Shown one piece after another: positions 17,629 through 27,252 of a stretch of DNA of 64,000 bases (the stretch's first letter is position 1; each line of letters starts with the position of its first letter). This DNA is from Dyadobacter chenhuakuii (GTDB lineage Bacteria; Bacteroidota; Bacteroidia; Cytophagales; Spirosomataceae). The position numbers were made by a program, and so were the translations under genes. The stretch lies in NCBI RefSeq assembly GCF_023821985.2, contig NZ_CP098805.1, positions 3,906,001 to 3,970,000 of the forward strand, written 5' to 3'. The notes under the pieces were generated by a model. It searched no databases and had not been told where the DNA came from. It saw only the letters and a list, made by a program, of their open reading frames with translations.

Positions 17629-19587
17629 ATGCCCGATTCTGCATACTTTTTACCTGCTTGTCTGCTGTTGGGATTGCCATTCTTGGGTTTTCTTTTGCTC
17701 TGGCTAGCTGGAAAAAGTTTTAATAAAGCAGCAGGTTTCGCGGGAGCCTTCATAACTGCTGCCGGACTGATAATCAGTTTGTTATACGCAGATCCGCAAT
17801 CATTACACGTCGTCAGTTTTCACTGGCTCACAATTGGCAGCACTTCCATTGACATTCCACTTCGTTTTGATGCATTAACCTGCATCATGCTCGTGATCGT
17901 GCACTTTGTCGCATTGCTTGTGCAGCTATATTCCACGGCTTACCTCCACGGCGACAATAATTTACATCGCTATTTCGCATTCATTCAGCTCTTTCTGTTT
18001 TCCATGATCGGCATTGTGCTTTCGGGCAGCTTGCTGGTAATGTATATTTTCTGGGAATTGGTGGGGCTTTCTTCTTATCTGCTCATCGGTTTTTGGTATT
18101 TCAAACCCAGGGCTGTTTGGGCTGCGCAAAAGGCGTTTGTGCTCAACCGGATCGGTGACGCAGCATTCCTGACGGGCATTTTAATGCTGTTTTACTATAT
18201 TGGTTCTACCGACTTTGAGGTGCTCTCCCTCAAAATTGACTCAGTAAGTCCCGGAATCCTGACAGCCATTGGACTTTGCCTTTTCGGCGGCTGCATGGGA
18301 AAATCGGCGCAATTTCCGCTTTCGGGCTGGCTACCGGATGCAATGGAAGGTCCTACGCCCGTTTCCGCTCTTATCCACGCGGCCACAATGGTTGCTGCGG
18401 GGATTTTTTTATTGGCAAGAATCTCCTTTCTGCTCACATTCGATGCAAAGCTGGTTATCACGATAATTGGCACCATAACCATGCTTATCGGGGCTGTTAA
18501 GGCCACTCAGGTTTGGGATATCAAGCGCGTTTTGGCTTATTCCACGATGTCACAACTAGGATTAATGGTCATTGCAGTGGGTTTCGGGAGCTGGCAAACT
18601 GCCCTGTTCCACCTGGCCACGCATGCATTTTTCAAGGCTGGATTATTCCTTTCAGCCGGTTCGGTCATTCACGCCGTAACACCGGCCGACCTTGGTTCTG
18701 ATTTTGATTTGCAGGATATGCGCACAATGGGCGGGCTGCGCAAAGCATTACCGGTCACATTCATTTGTTTTTCGGTATGTGCCGCAGCATTGGCCGGTTT
18801 GCCGTTTTTTTCAGGTTTTTTATCCAAAGACGCGATCATTACCGAAGGATTTCTTTGGGCAGGAGAATTGGGCGCACCGTTTTATATTTTCCCCATTGTT
18901 GTGATCCTTTCCGCGGGCCTGACAGCCTATTATATGACAAGGCAGATCTGGCTGGTGTTTTTTGGTCAAAACAGATTTGATGCCACACGCATTCACCCGC
19001 ATGAATCGCCAGCCATTATGTGGCTTCCGATGGCGGTTTTGGCAATTCTGTCCGTTTTCATCTGGTTCTCCTGGAATCCTTTTGACGCAGCTGGCTGGTT
19101 TTTATCATTCATAGGACAACACTCAGAAGCGCATTTGGTCTGGGTGCCGGTTGTGGCCAGTTTGACAACTTTCGTTTCCATTTTCCTGGCTTACAGAGAA
19201 ATTAGATCAGAAAACCCGTTCAGTATCAATACGGTAAATGCTGTTAATGCTCCTAATGCGCTGCAAAAACTGGTTTGGCTGAGGGACTATTCCAACACCC
19301 AATATTTCATCATTCCGTTTGCATTCATTACCAAATATTTGAAAATATTCGAAAAGCGCGTCATCGACTCGTTTGTTGACCGGCTTGCCAAAGTAAGCGT
19401 TGTCCTGGGTCACCTCATCGGCTGGTTCGATCGGTTTTTTGTGGATGGCGGGGTGAATCTGCTGGTCTTTTCGATTAAATCCGGCGGGCAGGCAGTCCGT
19501 AATTTACAAAATGGCAAGATCCAGTCTTATTTCATTGTGACTGCCATGGGCGTGTTTTTATTGATATTGTGGTTGGTAATCCTGTAA
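17629..19587 (+). CDS. nuoL: NADH-quinone oxidoreductase subunit L
   Basis: A 652-residue antiporter-like membrane subunit with about 15-16 hydrophobic helices. Conserved elements are the proton-channel Glu in helix 5 (FWELVGLSSYLLIGFW), the Lys of the GKSAQFPLSGWLPDAMEGPTPVSAL segment, and the long amphipathic C-terminal part with a final helix (near 610-652) typical of NuoL. It pumps protons in complex I. It overlaps no neighbour but is followed after 37 bp by nuoM, with no other nuo gene in the window. Confidence 0.95.
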   Translation: MPDSAYFLPACLLLGLPFLGFLLLWLAGKSFNKAAGFAGAFITAAGLIISLLYADPQSLHVVSFHWLTIGSTSIDIPLRFDALTCIMLVIVHFVALLVQLYSTAYLHGDNNLHRYFAFIQLFLFSMIGIVLSGSLLVMYIFWELVGLSSYLLIGFWYFKPRAVWAAQKAFVLNRIGDAAFLTGILMLFYYIGSTDFEVLSLKIDSVSPGILTAIGLCLFGGCMGKSAQFPLSGWLPDAMEGPTPVSALIHAATMVAAGIFLLARISFLLTFDAKLVITIIGTITMLIGAVKATQVWDIKRVLAYSTMSQLGLMVIAVGFGSWQTALFHLATHAFFKAGLFLSAGSVIHAVTPADLGSDFDLQDMRTMGGLRKALPVTFICFSVCAAALAGLPFFSGFLSKDAIITEGFLWAGELGAPFYIFPIVVILSAGLTAYYMTRQIWLVFFGQNRFDATRIHPHESPAIMWLPMAVLAILSVFIWFSWNPFDAAGWFLSFIGQHSEAHLVWVPVVASLTTFVSIFLAYREIRSENPFSINTVNAVNAPNALQKLVWLRDYSNTQYFIIPFAFITKYLKIFEKRVIDSFVDRLAKVSVVLGHLIGWFDRFFVDGGVNLLVFSIKSGGQAVRNLQNGKIQSYFIVTAMGVFLLILWLVIL

Positions 19588-19624
19588 AACAACGCACCGG
19601 CCATGATTTTTAACTTAATGCTGA

Positions 19625-21292
19625 ATGATTGATCATATACTGACATTACTAATTGCCATTCCATTGCTGGGCGCAGCCGCTGTGGCTGTATGGCCGGCCA
19701 AAAAACCCGAAAACTTCCGGATCATCGCATTGATTGCTCTGGCTTTGGAAGTCATCATTTCGGTGCTGTTATATATTTCTTTCGACAATCAAAATCCCGG
19801 TCACCAGCTCAGCGAAGTTACCGACTGGATCACCTTGCCGATCGGCGCATTGGGTGTGGTTTCGATCGATTATGCGCTTGCCGTGGACGGCATCAGCTTT
19901 CCGCTTGTGCTGCTGGCCGTGATCGTGCTTTTTGTAGGGGTGATCAGTTCGTGGAATGTTATTCAGAAATCCAGGGCGTATTTTGCATTGTATTTATTAC
20001 TCACAGGCAGCGTAATCGGCTGTTTTCTGGCGCAGGACTTCTTCCTTTTTTACCTGTTTTTCGAATTCATGCTGCTGCCGATGTATTTTCTCATTGGCTT
20101 ATGGGGAGGTCCGAGGCGTGAATATGCTGCATTGAAATTCTTTATTTACACATTCTTCGGATCATTACTCATTCTGATTGTAATGATCGCGCTGTACTTG
20201 TCGGTGATCGATCCGTTGGAAACGGCCAGAGTCGTAGGCATTTTAGGCCTGGAAGATCCGATTCATCCCGACCTTATTTTACAGGTGCAGCAATGGCTTA
20301 TCGACGGCAAAATCGCGCCTGAGCAGCTCGTCCACACTTTCCGGTTCGCCTATCTCGCCGATCCCAACAACTACATTCCCGGCTCACTGCTCAGCACCGC
20401 TTCCGAATATCTGATCGGCAACATTCCATTGCGTCTGCTCGCATTCTGGTTCCTGTTCATTGGATTTGCGGTGAAATTGCCTGTCGTTCCCGTCCACACC
20501 TGGCTGCCCGATGCCCACGTGGAAGCACCAACGCCTATTTCGGTCGTGCTGGCTGGGATTCTTTTGAAAATCGGCGGTTACGGTTTTATCCGGATCGTGG
20601 ATGGATTCTTCCCGTTCGAGGCGCAGTATAGTGCCGTTCCGTTGGCCATATTAGGCATGATTTCCATCATTTACGGTGGATTCAATGCGTTAGGACAAAC
20701 CGATTTGAAGAAAATGATCGCCTATTCCTCGGTCTCTCACATGGGATTTGTATTACTCGGCATTGCCGCATTCACGGCCGAGGGCATTAATGGCGCCATT
20801 TACCAGATGGTCAGTCACGGCGTTCTTTCCGCAATGCTCTTTATCCTTACCGGCGTGGTTTACGACCGCACCCACGACCGCCGCATCGACCATTACCGCG
20901 GCCTCATCGCCGTCATGCCGCAGTACACCATTATCACCGGCATCGCGTTTTTTGCATCATTGGGACTTCCCGGATTCTCAGGTTTCGTAGGAGAACTTTT
21001 CACATTAATGGGCGCCTTCCAGTCCGATGCATTGCCAGTCTGGATTCCTGCACTATCGACATTAGGCATTGTACTAGCAGCAGCATATTTCCTCTGGACC
21101 TACCAACGCATGTTCTTCGGCGCATTCTGGTACAAAAACGGCAGCCTCCACGTCCTCTCCGACCTAACAAAAAGGGAAACAGCGATGCTGCTTCCCCTGG
21201 TTGTGTTGACTATTCTCTTGGGCCTTTTGCCCGGGATTCTATTTGATATGACCGGGCCTACGGTTGAGGCCTGGCTGGATGGTTTGCGGTAA
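19625..21292 (+). CDS. nuoM: NADH-quinone oxidoreductase subunit M
   Basis: A 555-residue antiporter-like membrane subunit. It shows FFLFYLFFEFMLLPMYFLIGLWGG (helix 5 Glu), VHTWLPDAHVEAPTPISVVLAGILLKIGGYGFIR (Lys-bearing helices) and the late HGVLSAMLFIL and PGFSGFVGEL segments. An insertion of about 60 residues (near 185-260, DPNNYIPGSLL) sits between helices, as in some Bacteroidetes NuoM. The usual next gene, nuoN, is absent: the following region is a small repeat and an opposing lipoprotein gene. Confidence 0.95.
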   Translation: MIDHILTLLIAIPLLGAAAVAVWPAKKPENFRIIALIALALEVIISVLLYISFDNQNPGHQLSEVTDWITLPIGALGVVSIDYALAVDGISFPLVLLAVIVLFVGVISSWNVIQKSRAYFALYLLLTGSVIGCFLAQDFFLFYLFFEFMLLPMYFLIGLWGGPRREYAALKFFIYTFFGSLLILIVMIALYLSVIDPLETARVVGILGLEDPIHPDLILQVQQWLIDGKIAPEQLVHTFRFAYLADPNNYIPGSLLSTASEYLIGNIPLRLLAFWFLFIGFAVKLPVVPVHTWLPDAHVEAPTPISVVLAGILLKIGGYGFIRIVDGFFPFEAQYSAVPLAILGMISIIYGGFNALGQTDLKKMIAYSSVSHMGFVLLGIAAFTAEGINGAIYQMVSHGVLSAMLFILTGVVYDRTHDRRIDHYRGLIAVMPQYTIITGIAFFASLGLPGFSGFVGELFTLMGAFQSDALPVWIPALSTLGIVLAAAYFLWTYQRMFFGAFWYKNGSLHVLSDLTKRETAMLLPLVVLTILLGLLPGILFDMTGPTVEAWLDGLR

Positions 21293-21294
21293 CC

Positions 21295-21389
21295 AAATCC
21301 TTAAAACCATAATATTTTGGGATTCAAATCCTTAAAAACTATAATAATTAAGGATTCAAATCCCTAAAAACCATAATAATTAAGGATTT
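21295..21389. repeat. Three tandem 31-32-bp repeats with internal inverted repeat
   Basis: Three copies of AAATCCTTAAAAACTATAATAATTAAGGATT-like units follow one another (starts at 21295, 21326 and 21358). Each of the last two can fold ATCCTTA/TAAGGAT. They lie between the convergent nuoM and lipoprotein genes, where they may act as a bidirectional terminator. Confidence 0.75.
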
Positions 21390-21394
21390 GCGTG

Positions 21395-21805
21395 TTATTT
21401 CCCGAAAATCTGATCCAAGCTGAACCTCCCCTTCTTGGCCAGAGCCTGCAATGTTTGTTGTTGCTCGGGGGTGAGGACTTCTATGATTTCTTGTCTTTTT
21501 TCTTCGGCTAGTCGTTTGTGATCGCGGCGTTTCGCTTCGTCGTTTCTGGACAGTTTGCGGTCCATGCGGGCGTAGCGGCGGTCGATTTTCTTTAATTGTT
21601 TTTGCTGGCGTTTGCTGAGATTGAGCTCTTCGGCGAAGCGGTCGAGGTTCTTTTCGAGGCGACGGTTGTTGAGTTTGCTGTTGGTAACGGGCTCTTCGCT
21701 GCGGTAAGCTTCATCATTATCGTTGCCATTTCCGGTGTTGGAAGTGGCACAGCCGGTGAAAAACAGCGTTACGGCCACAAGGCCCAGCATTAATAATTTT
21801 TTCAT
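21395..21805 (-). CDS. Small lipoprotein with LTxxQ-type coiled-coil (Spy/CpxP-like)
   Basis: A 136-residue lipoprotein: signal KKLLMLGLVAVTLFFTGC with lipobox FTGC, then a Ser/Asn-rich linker, then a charged helical domain with LNLSKRQQKQLKKI and LTPEQQQTLQAL, the paired LTxxQ-like motifs of the Spy/CpxP periplasmic chaperone fold. An open TTG frame reaches 21898 but the lipoprotein signal starts at the ATG at 21805. Probably an envelope-stress or metal-responsive periplasmic protein; that role is inference. Confidence 0.7.
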   Translation of the reverse strand: MKKLLMLGLVAVTLFFTGCATSNTGNGNDNDEAYRSEEPVTNSKLNNRRLEKNLDRFAEELNLSKRQQKQLKKIDRRYARMDRKLSRNDEAKRRDHKRLAEEKRQEIIEVLTPEQQQTLQALAKKGRFSLDQIFGK

Positions 21806-22025
21806 GGGGTGAATGAATGGGTTGAAAATATTGATGCTTATAACGCAAGGCCGGAGCATTGATATATAATCCTGCACAAGACTTATATGTATTTTCAAAT
21901 AAATGTAGTTTTGCCCGAAAGTATAAATAGTATTTTTTGCAATCTTTACAGTAAGTACCAGTATATTTTATTCCAAACTATGCCCTTTTTACCAAATTTT
22001 ATTTCTCCTTACCCTTCTTTATCAA

Positions 22026-23141
22026 ATGAAAGATAGTCCTGCGCCGCAGAGGTTGTTATCCCTGGATACATTGCGTGGTTTTGACATGTTTTGGATCTCA
22101 GGAGGCGAAGAAATCTTCGCAGTGCTCGCAAAAGTAACCGGCTGGTCCTGGGCGATTTTTATGGCGCATCAATTCACCCACCCCGACTGGAACGGTTTCC
22201 GCGCCTACGACCTGATCTTTCCTACATTTCTGTTCATGGCAGGTGTTTCCGCCCCATTTTCCCTGGGCAGCCGACTGGAAAAAGGCGTCCCGCCTTCGGA
22301 ACTGATCAAAAAAGTTGTTCAGCGCGGACTGACACTGGTTTTACTGGGCGTCATTTACAACAATGGTTTATTTCAAACCGAATGGGAAAACATGCGGTAC
22401 CCAAGCGTCCTGGCGCGGATCGGGCTTGCGGGAATGTTTGCTCAGATCATTTATTTATACACCGAAAAAAGGACGCGCTGGATCTGGTTCGCAGCTATTT
22501 TGATTGGTTACTATCTGTTTATGAAATTTTATCCGGTTCCGGGCTGCGGCGCGGGCTTGCTCACTATTGAATGCAATCCGGCCAGCTACATTGATAAAAT
22601 GATCATTCCGGGACGGTTACACTTGACGATACACGATCCTGAGGGCCTGGTTTCTACCATTCCGGCCATTGCAACGGGGTTAATGGGAATTTTTGCGGGT
22701 GAGCTTTTGCGGACAAGTGAAGAAATTATTTCAAAAAACACGAAAGTCGTTTACCTGGTTTTTGCGGGCATTATCAGCCTGCTCGTATGCGTCGTTTGGG
22801 ATTACTTTTTCCCGATTAACAAGAATCTGTGGACGAGTTCGTTCGTGCTTTGTGCCGGCGGGTTCAGTACATTGCTGCTGGCCTTGTTTTACTGGATCGT
22901 GGACGTGCTGAATTACCGTAAATGGACATTGTTCTTTGTCGTCATCGGGATGAATTCGATCGTGATTTACATGGTAGGAAGCTTTATCAACTTCAATTAC
23001 ACAGCCCAGGCACTTTTTGGCGGCATACTCAGTTACTTCCCCCACACCATCGAAGCCGTAGGAGAAGTCATCGCTTATATCATGGTTCAATGGGCATTTA
23101 TGTATCTTTTGTTCCGGAATAAGCTATTTTTGAAGGTATAG
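22026..23141 (+). CDS. DUF5009/heparan-alpha-glucosaminide N-acetyltransferase-like membrane protein
   Basis: A 371-residue protein with about ten hydrophobic segments. The N-terminus RLLSLDTLRGFDMFWI is the signature of the bacterial HGSNAT/DUF1624-DUF5009 family (LDxxRGxxM), followed by FPTFLFMAGVSAPFSL and later TIPAIATGLMGIFAGELL. The human relative transfers acetyl from cytosolic acetyl-CoA across the membrane to terminal glucosamine. The bacterial ones are thought to modify envelope sugars but are little studied. It stands alone, followed by a perfect hairpin. Confidence 0.85.
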   Translation: MKDSPAPQRLLSLDTLRGFDMFWISGGEEIFAVLAKVTGWSWAIFMAHQFTHPDWNGFRAYDLIFPTFLFMAGVSAPFSLGSRLEKGVPPSELIKKVVQRGLTLVLLGVIYNNGLFQTEWENMRYPSVLARIGLAGMFAQIIYLYTEKRTRWIWFAAILIGYYLFMKFYPVPGCGAGLLTIECNPASYIDKMIIPGRLHLTIHDPEGLVSTIPAIATGLMGIFAGELLRTSEEIISKNTKVVYLVFAGIISLLVCVVWDYFFPINKNLWTSSFVLCAGGFSTLLLALFYWIVDVLNYRKWTLFFVVIGMNSIVIYMVGSFINFNYTAQALFGGILSYFPHTIEAVGEVIAYIMVQWAFMYLLFRNKLFLKV

Positions 23142-23151
23142 GAATTAATTT

Positions 23152-23201
23152 TGAATGAGTGAATGACTGAATAAAATCACATTCAGTCATTCACTCATTC
23201 A
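23152..23201 (+). terminator. Perfect 20-bp-stem hairpin between acyltransferase and gldA-like gene
   Basis: TGAATGAGTGAATGACTGAA pairs with TTCAGTCATTCACTCATTCA without mismatch around a 10-nt loop. The arms are built from TGAATGAG/TGAATGAC-type repeats. There is no long T-tract directly after it, so it could be a transcript-end stabiliser rather than a classical terminator. It ends 18 bp before the next ATG. Confidence 0.6.
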
Positions 23202-23219
23202 CTCATTCAACATTAAAAA

Positions 23220-23927
23220 ATGTCCATCCAAGTCACCAACCTAACCAAACTCTACGGGACGCAGCGTGCGATTGATGGGATCTCTTTTAGTTTGAAGAAA
23301 GGAGAGATCGTTGGGTTCCTGGGACCGAACGGGGCGGGGAAATCGACGACGATGAAGATATTGACGGGCTACCTGAAAGCTTCGGAAGGATCGGCGAAAG
23401 TATCTGATTATGACGTGTCTGAGGAGCCAATGCCAGCGCGCAGGACAATAGGATATTTGCCAGAGCACAACCCGCTTTACCTTGATATGTATGTGAGCGA
23501 GTTCCTGCTATTTTCAGGAAAATTGTATGGCATGAAGTCCGCCGAATTGCGGACGCGGGTAGACGAGGTCATTGCCTTGTGCGGCCTCGAAGCAGAGAAG
23601 CGCAAGAAGATCGGGCAGCTTTCCAAAGGTTACCGGCAACGTGTGGGACTTGCGCAGTCATTTTTGCATAATCCGTCCGTGCTGATCCTCGACGAACCCA
23701 CTACGGGCCTGGATCCCAATCAGATACAGGAAATTCGCGAAGTGATCCGTAATGCCGGGAAGGACAAAACGGTGCTTTTTTCAACCCACATTATGCAGGA
23801 AGTAGAAGCATTATGTGATCGGGTGATCATTATTAATAAAGGAAAAGTGGTGAGCGACAGCACATTAGATGCGCTTCGAAAAACGGGCGAATCGCTCGAA
23901 GAAATTTTCAGGAGCCTGACGCGCTGA
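23220..23927 (+). CDS. gldA: ABC transporter ATP-binding protein, gliding-motility GldA-like
   Basis: A 235-residue ABC ATPase: Walker A GPNGAGKST (about residue 36), Q-loop region GYLPEHNPLYLDMYV, signature LSKGYRQRVGLAQ, Walker B VLILDEPTTGLD and H-loop STHIMQEVEALCDR. The EHNPLYLDMYV string and the opening VTNLTKLYGTQRAIDGISF match GldA, which energises gliding with GldF/GldG in Bacteroidetes. It is shorter than the GldA proteins I know of (about 300), lacking a C-terminal extension. gldF/gldG are not adjacent here. A general ABC-2 exporter ATPase is the alternative. Confidence 0.75.
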   Translation: MSIQVTNLTKLYGTQRAIDGISFSLKKGEIVGFLGPNGAGKSTTMKILTGYLKASEGSAKVSDYDVSEEPMPARRTIGYLPEHNPLYLDMYVSEFLLFSGKLYGMKSAELRTRVDEVIALCGLEAEKRKKIGQLSKGYRQRVGLAQSFLHNPSVLILDEPTTGLDPNQIQEIREVIRNAGKDKTVLFSTHIMQEVEALCDRVIIINKGKVVSDSTLDALRKTGESLEEIFRSLTR

Positions 23928-24116
23928 TGTTTGCTTTGCTATGAAATCGAAAGTCAGAATCCGCACGCATTAAATATTAGAATTGCATTAAAACAACTTT
24001 TTTTCGGATTTATTCCGACCGCAATTTGTTATTATTGTAACCTTTGATAAATTCATTTGAGCAGTGCAAAATTCAGGTAACCTAACATTCCCTCTTTAAA
24101 ATCAGTAGTTCGGAGT

Positions 24117-27100
24117 ATGAAAAATTGGTTGTTAAGCCGGTTTCGTTTAGTTGTAAGTGTGGTCGTTCTGGTCATTTTAACCTCAATGGTTTCCGTTGCC
24201 TGGAAGCGCATACGGTCTGTTGATGAGCCTGTTGTAGCATTGCCTGAAACAGTAAGACAGCCTGCTAAAAAAGTCAAAAAGAGACTGGATCCTGTGCTGG
24301 TGTTGCCAGAAAATGAGTGGGTAGACAGCACTTTAAAATCGCTGACGATTGAACAGAAAATAGGCCAGCTTTTCATGGTGGCCACATTCTCGAATCGCGA
24401 CGAATCACATTATAAATACATTGACAGGCTGATCAGCGACTTCCATATCGGTGGACTGATCTTCTTCCAGGGCGGCCCGGTAGGACAAGCGCAGCTCACA
24501 AACCGCTATCAATCGCATTCCAACATTCCGTTATTTATCGGCATCGACGGTGAATGGGGCCTGGGTATGCGCCTCGACAGCACGATTTCTTTTCCAAAAC
24601 AAATGGTGCTTGGCTCGATCCAGGACGACGCACTCGTTTACAGAATGGGCAGCGACATTGCCCGTCAATGCAGCCGTTTGGGCATACAGATCAATTTTGC
24701 GCCTGTTTCGGACATTAACAGCAATCCGGGCAACCCTGTGATCGGCATTCGTTCATTTGGCGAGGACCGCGATAATGTGACGCGCAAGGCGATTGCTTAT
24801 ATGAAAGGTTTGCAGCACAACAAGATCATTGCCACCGCCAAGCATTTCCCTGGCCACGGCGATACGGATGCGGATTCGCATTTTACATTGCCCGTTCTCA
24901 CGCATTCCATAGACCAGCTTACCGAAACGGATCTTTATCCTTACCGCGCGATGATCGCGGACAGTCTGATGGGCGTTTTAAATGGTCATTTGTTCATTCC
25001 GGCATTGGATAGCACCCCAAATCTGGCCAGCTCGCTGTCTGACAAAGTGGTTACCGGTCTTTTGCGCAAGGATCTGGGCTTCCGCGGGTTGGTTTTTACG
25101 GACGCCATGAACATGCGCGGTGTTTTGAAAACCGGAAAGGCCGCAGAAGTGAATCTAAAAGCATTGATCGCCGGAAACGACATTCTCCTTTATCCAGAAA
25201 GCATTGCCGAAACCGTTGCCAAGATTAAAGACGCCATTGATTCCAAAAGGATCAGCGAAAAGATCATTGACGATAAGGTAAAACGCATTTTGCAGGCCAA
25301 ATACTGGTCAGGATTGAGCCAGTACAAGCCCATTGACACCAATAATCTTCACGCTGACCTGAACACCGAAAAGAGCAAAGAACTCTATCGCGAACTTTGC
25401 GAGGCGTCGGTGACGGTTGTTAAAAATAACAATGATCTGCTGCCGATCGGCTCGGTAATGGATGATAAAATGGCTTCTGTAAGCATCGGGGATGGAAGCA
25501 GCGTGGCGTTCCAGAAAATGCTTTCGACTTACAAACCGATGCGTTCCTACACATTCTACGAAGGACCGACTTCACAGGCGCAGATCGCTGAAATGATTGG
25601 CTATTTGTCTAATTATAACACAGTAATCGTAGATGTGCACGGCATAACGTCTAATCCCAAAAGCAATTACGGCGTTACGACGGGGATGGTGGATTTTGTA
25701 AATCAATTGAAATTACAAAACAAAAAAGTGATCCTGTGCTTGTTCGGCACGCCTTACAGCATTCAGTTTTTCCCTGAAACCGATGCGCTGATCTGCGCAA
25801 GCCAGGATGGGAAGGATCAGCAGGAAATTGTGCCGCAAATCATTTTCGGCGCCTTAAAATCACAAGGCCGCCTTCCTGTTTCTGTACTTTCATACAAAGC
25901 GGGAAGCGGCGTTACCACGACTACCATCAACCGGATCGCCTTCGGAACGCCTGAAAGCGTGGGTATGGACGGCAGTTCGCTGAAACGGATCGATGAGCTG
26001 GCAACAGCGGCTGTGAATGACCATGTTTTTCCGGGGTGTGAGGTTTTGGTGTCAAGAAAAGGAAAGATCATTTATGACAAACAATTCGGCGCCCTAAGTT
26101 ACCGCACACCAGACCGTGTGACTTCGGAGACCATTTACGACCTTGCCTCACTGACCAAAGTGTCGGCCACATTGCAGGCTGTTATGCTGCTTTACGACCG
26201 CAAACAAATCGATCTGGACCAAAAAGCATCCACTTATTTGCCTGAATTGATGGGCACCAACAAGCAGAATTTCACGGTCAGAGATTTGCTTTTGCACAGA
26301 TCGGGCCTGGTTTCGTTTTATCCGCCGCTTTGGGACAGGACCAAAACCAGTGCAGGCGGCCTGCTTCCCGAATATTATAGTTCCAAAGCGGACACATCCT
26401 ATTATCTGCAAGTTGCCCCAAAGCTTTTTGCCAAAGGCGCAATGCGTGATTCGGTTTGGAAATGGGTGGTGGAATCGCCGATGAACAATCGCAAAGACAG
26501 GTCGGGAAGTTACGGTTATCTGTACAGCGATCTTGGCTTCCTGACATTGCAGAAGATCGTTGAAAAAGTGACCGGTCAGCCGCTCGACATTTTTGTTTCG
26601 GCCAACATTTATGAACCGTTGGGCCTGGCTTATCTGGGTTTCAATCCGCTGCGCCGTTTTTCCGAAAAACAAATTGCGCCTACCGAGCAGGATTACCGTT
26701 TTCGTAACCAGCTTTTGCAGGGAACTGTGCACGACCAGATGTCGGCCATTGTGGGCGGCGTTGCGGGACATGCGGGACTTTTCGGCACGGCGCGTGACCT
26801 TGCTATCTTGTTCCAGATGAACCTTTGGAAGGGAAATTATGCGGGACGCAGATATTTCGAGAATGCGACCGTTCCGCTTTTTTCAAGGGTTTATGACGAA
26901 TCCCACCACCGCGGCCTGGGCTGGGACAAAGCACCGAATGATGGAAACAGTTCTTACGTATCTCCACAGGCGTCTGTGAATTCATTCGGTCACACGGGCT
27001 TTACGGGAACTATGGTCTGGATCGATCCGGAAGAAGATCTGGTATTTATTTTTCTCTCCAACCGCGTCAATCCAGACCCTGAAAACACGGCTATTACTAC

Positions 27101-27173
27101 GCAGCGCACGCGTCGGAAAATCCAGGATGTAGTCTACAGTTCACTTATTGAAAGGAAAAGCGAGCTTCCTTAA
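24117..27173 (+). CDS. NagZ-like GH3 beta-N-acetylglucosaminidase fused to a serine hydrolase
   Basis: A 1018-residue fusion. After an N-terminal membrane anchor (LVVSVVVLVILTSMVSVAW), a GH3 domain (about residues 75-580) shows the NagZ loop KHFPGHGDTDADSH that carries the Asp-His pair, and the nucleophile context FTDAMNMRG. A C-terminal beta-lactamase/PBP-fold domain (about 610-1010) has SLTK (SxxK), YSD in place of YxN, and HTG. The protein should sit on the outer face of the inner membrane, cleaving GlcNAc-anhydroMurNAc muropeptides and perhaps trimming peptides. The two-domain form is widespread in Bacteroidetes. NagZ of proteobacteria is cytosolic, so the location differs. Confidence 0.88.
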   Translation: MKNWLLSRFRLVVSVVVLVILTSMVSVAWKRIRSVDEPVVALPETVRQPAKKVKKRLDPVLVLPENEWVDSTLKSLTIEQKIGQLFMVATFSNRDESHYKYIDRLISDFHIGGLIFFQGGPVGQAQLTNRYQSHSNIPLFIGIDGEWGLGMRLDSTISFPKQMVLGSIQDDALVYRMGSDIARQCSRLGIQINFAPVSDINSNPGNPVIGIRSFGEDRDNVTRKAIAYMKGLQHNKIIATAKHFPGHGDTDADSHFTLPVLTHSIDQLTETDLYPYRAMIADSLMGVLNGHLFIPALDSTPNLASSLSDKVVTGLLRKDLGFRGLVFTDAMNMRGVLKTGKAAEVNLKALIAGNDILLYPESIAETVAKIKDAIDSKRISEKIIDDKVKRILQAKYWSGLSQYKPIDTNNLHADLNTEKSKELYRELCEASVTVVKNNNDLLPIGSVMDDKMASVSIGDGSSVAFQKMLSTYKPMRSYTFYEGPTSQAQIAEMIGYLSNYNTVIVDVHGITSNPKSNYGVTTGMVDFVNQLKLQNKKVILCLFGTPYSIQFFPETDALICASQDGKDQQEIVPQIIFGALKSQGRLPVSVLSYKAGSGVTTTTINRIAFGTPESVGMDGSSLKRIDELATAAVNDHVFPGCEVLVSRKGKIIYDKQFGALSYRTPDRVTSETIYDLASLTKVSATLQAVMLLYDRKQIDLDQKASTYLPELMGTNKQNFTVRDLLLHRSGLVSFYPPLWDRTKTSAGGLLPEYYSSKADTSYYLQVAPKLFAKGAMRDSVWKWVVESPMNNRKDRSGSYGYLYSDLGFLTLQKIVEKVTGQPLDIFVSANIYEPLGLAYLGFNPLRRFSEKQIAPTEQDYRFRNQLLQGTVHDQMSAIVGGVAGHAGLFGTARDLAILFQMNLWKGNYAGRRYFENATVPLFSRVYDESHHRGLGWDKAPNDGNSSYVSPQASVNSFGHTGFTGTMVWIDPEEDLVFIFLSNRVNPDPENTAITTQRTRRKIQDVVYSSLIERKSELP

Positions 27174-27252
27174 TCGAGTCGAAAGTGTATTTGAAAAATA
27201 TCTCTAACTTTACCAGACAAACAGGTTAGCGGAAAGATATTAAGACAGATAC

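Noticed and set aside
21295..21389. CRISPR array
   Set aside because: The three units are adjacent tandem copies with no variable spacers, and there are no cas genes.
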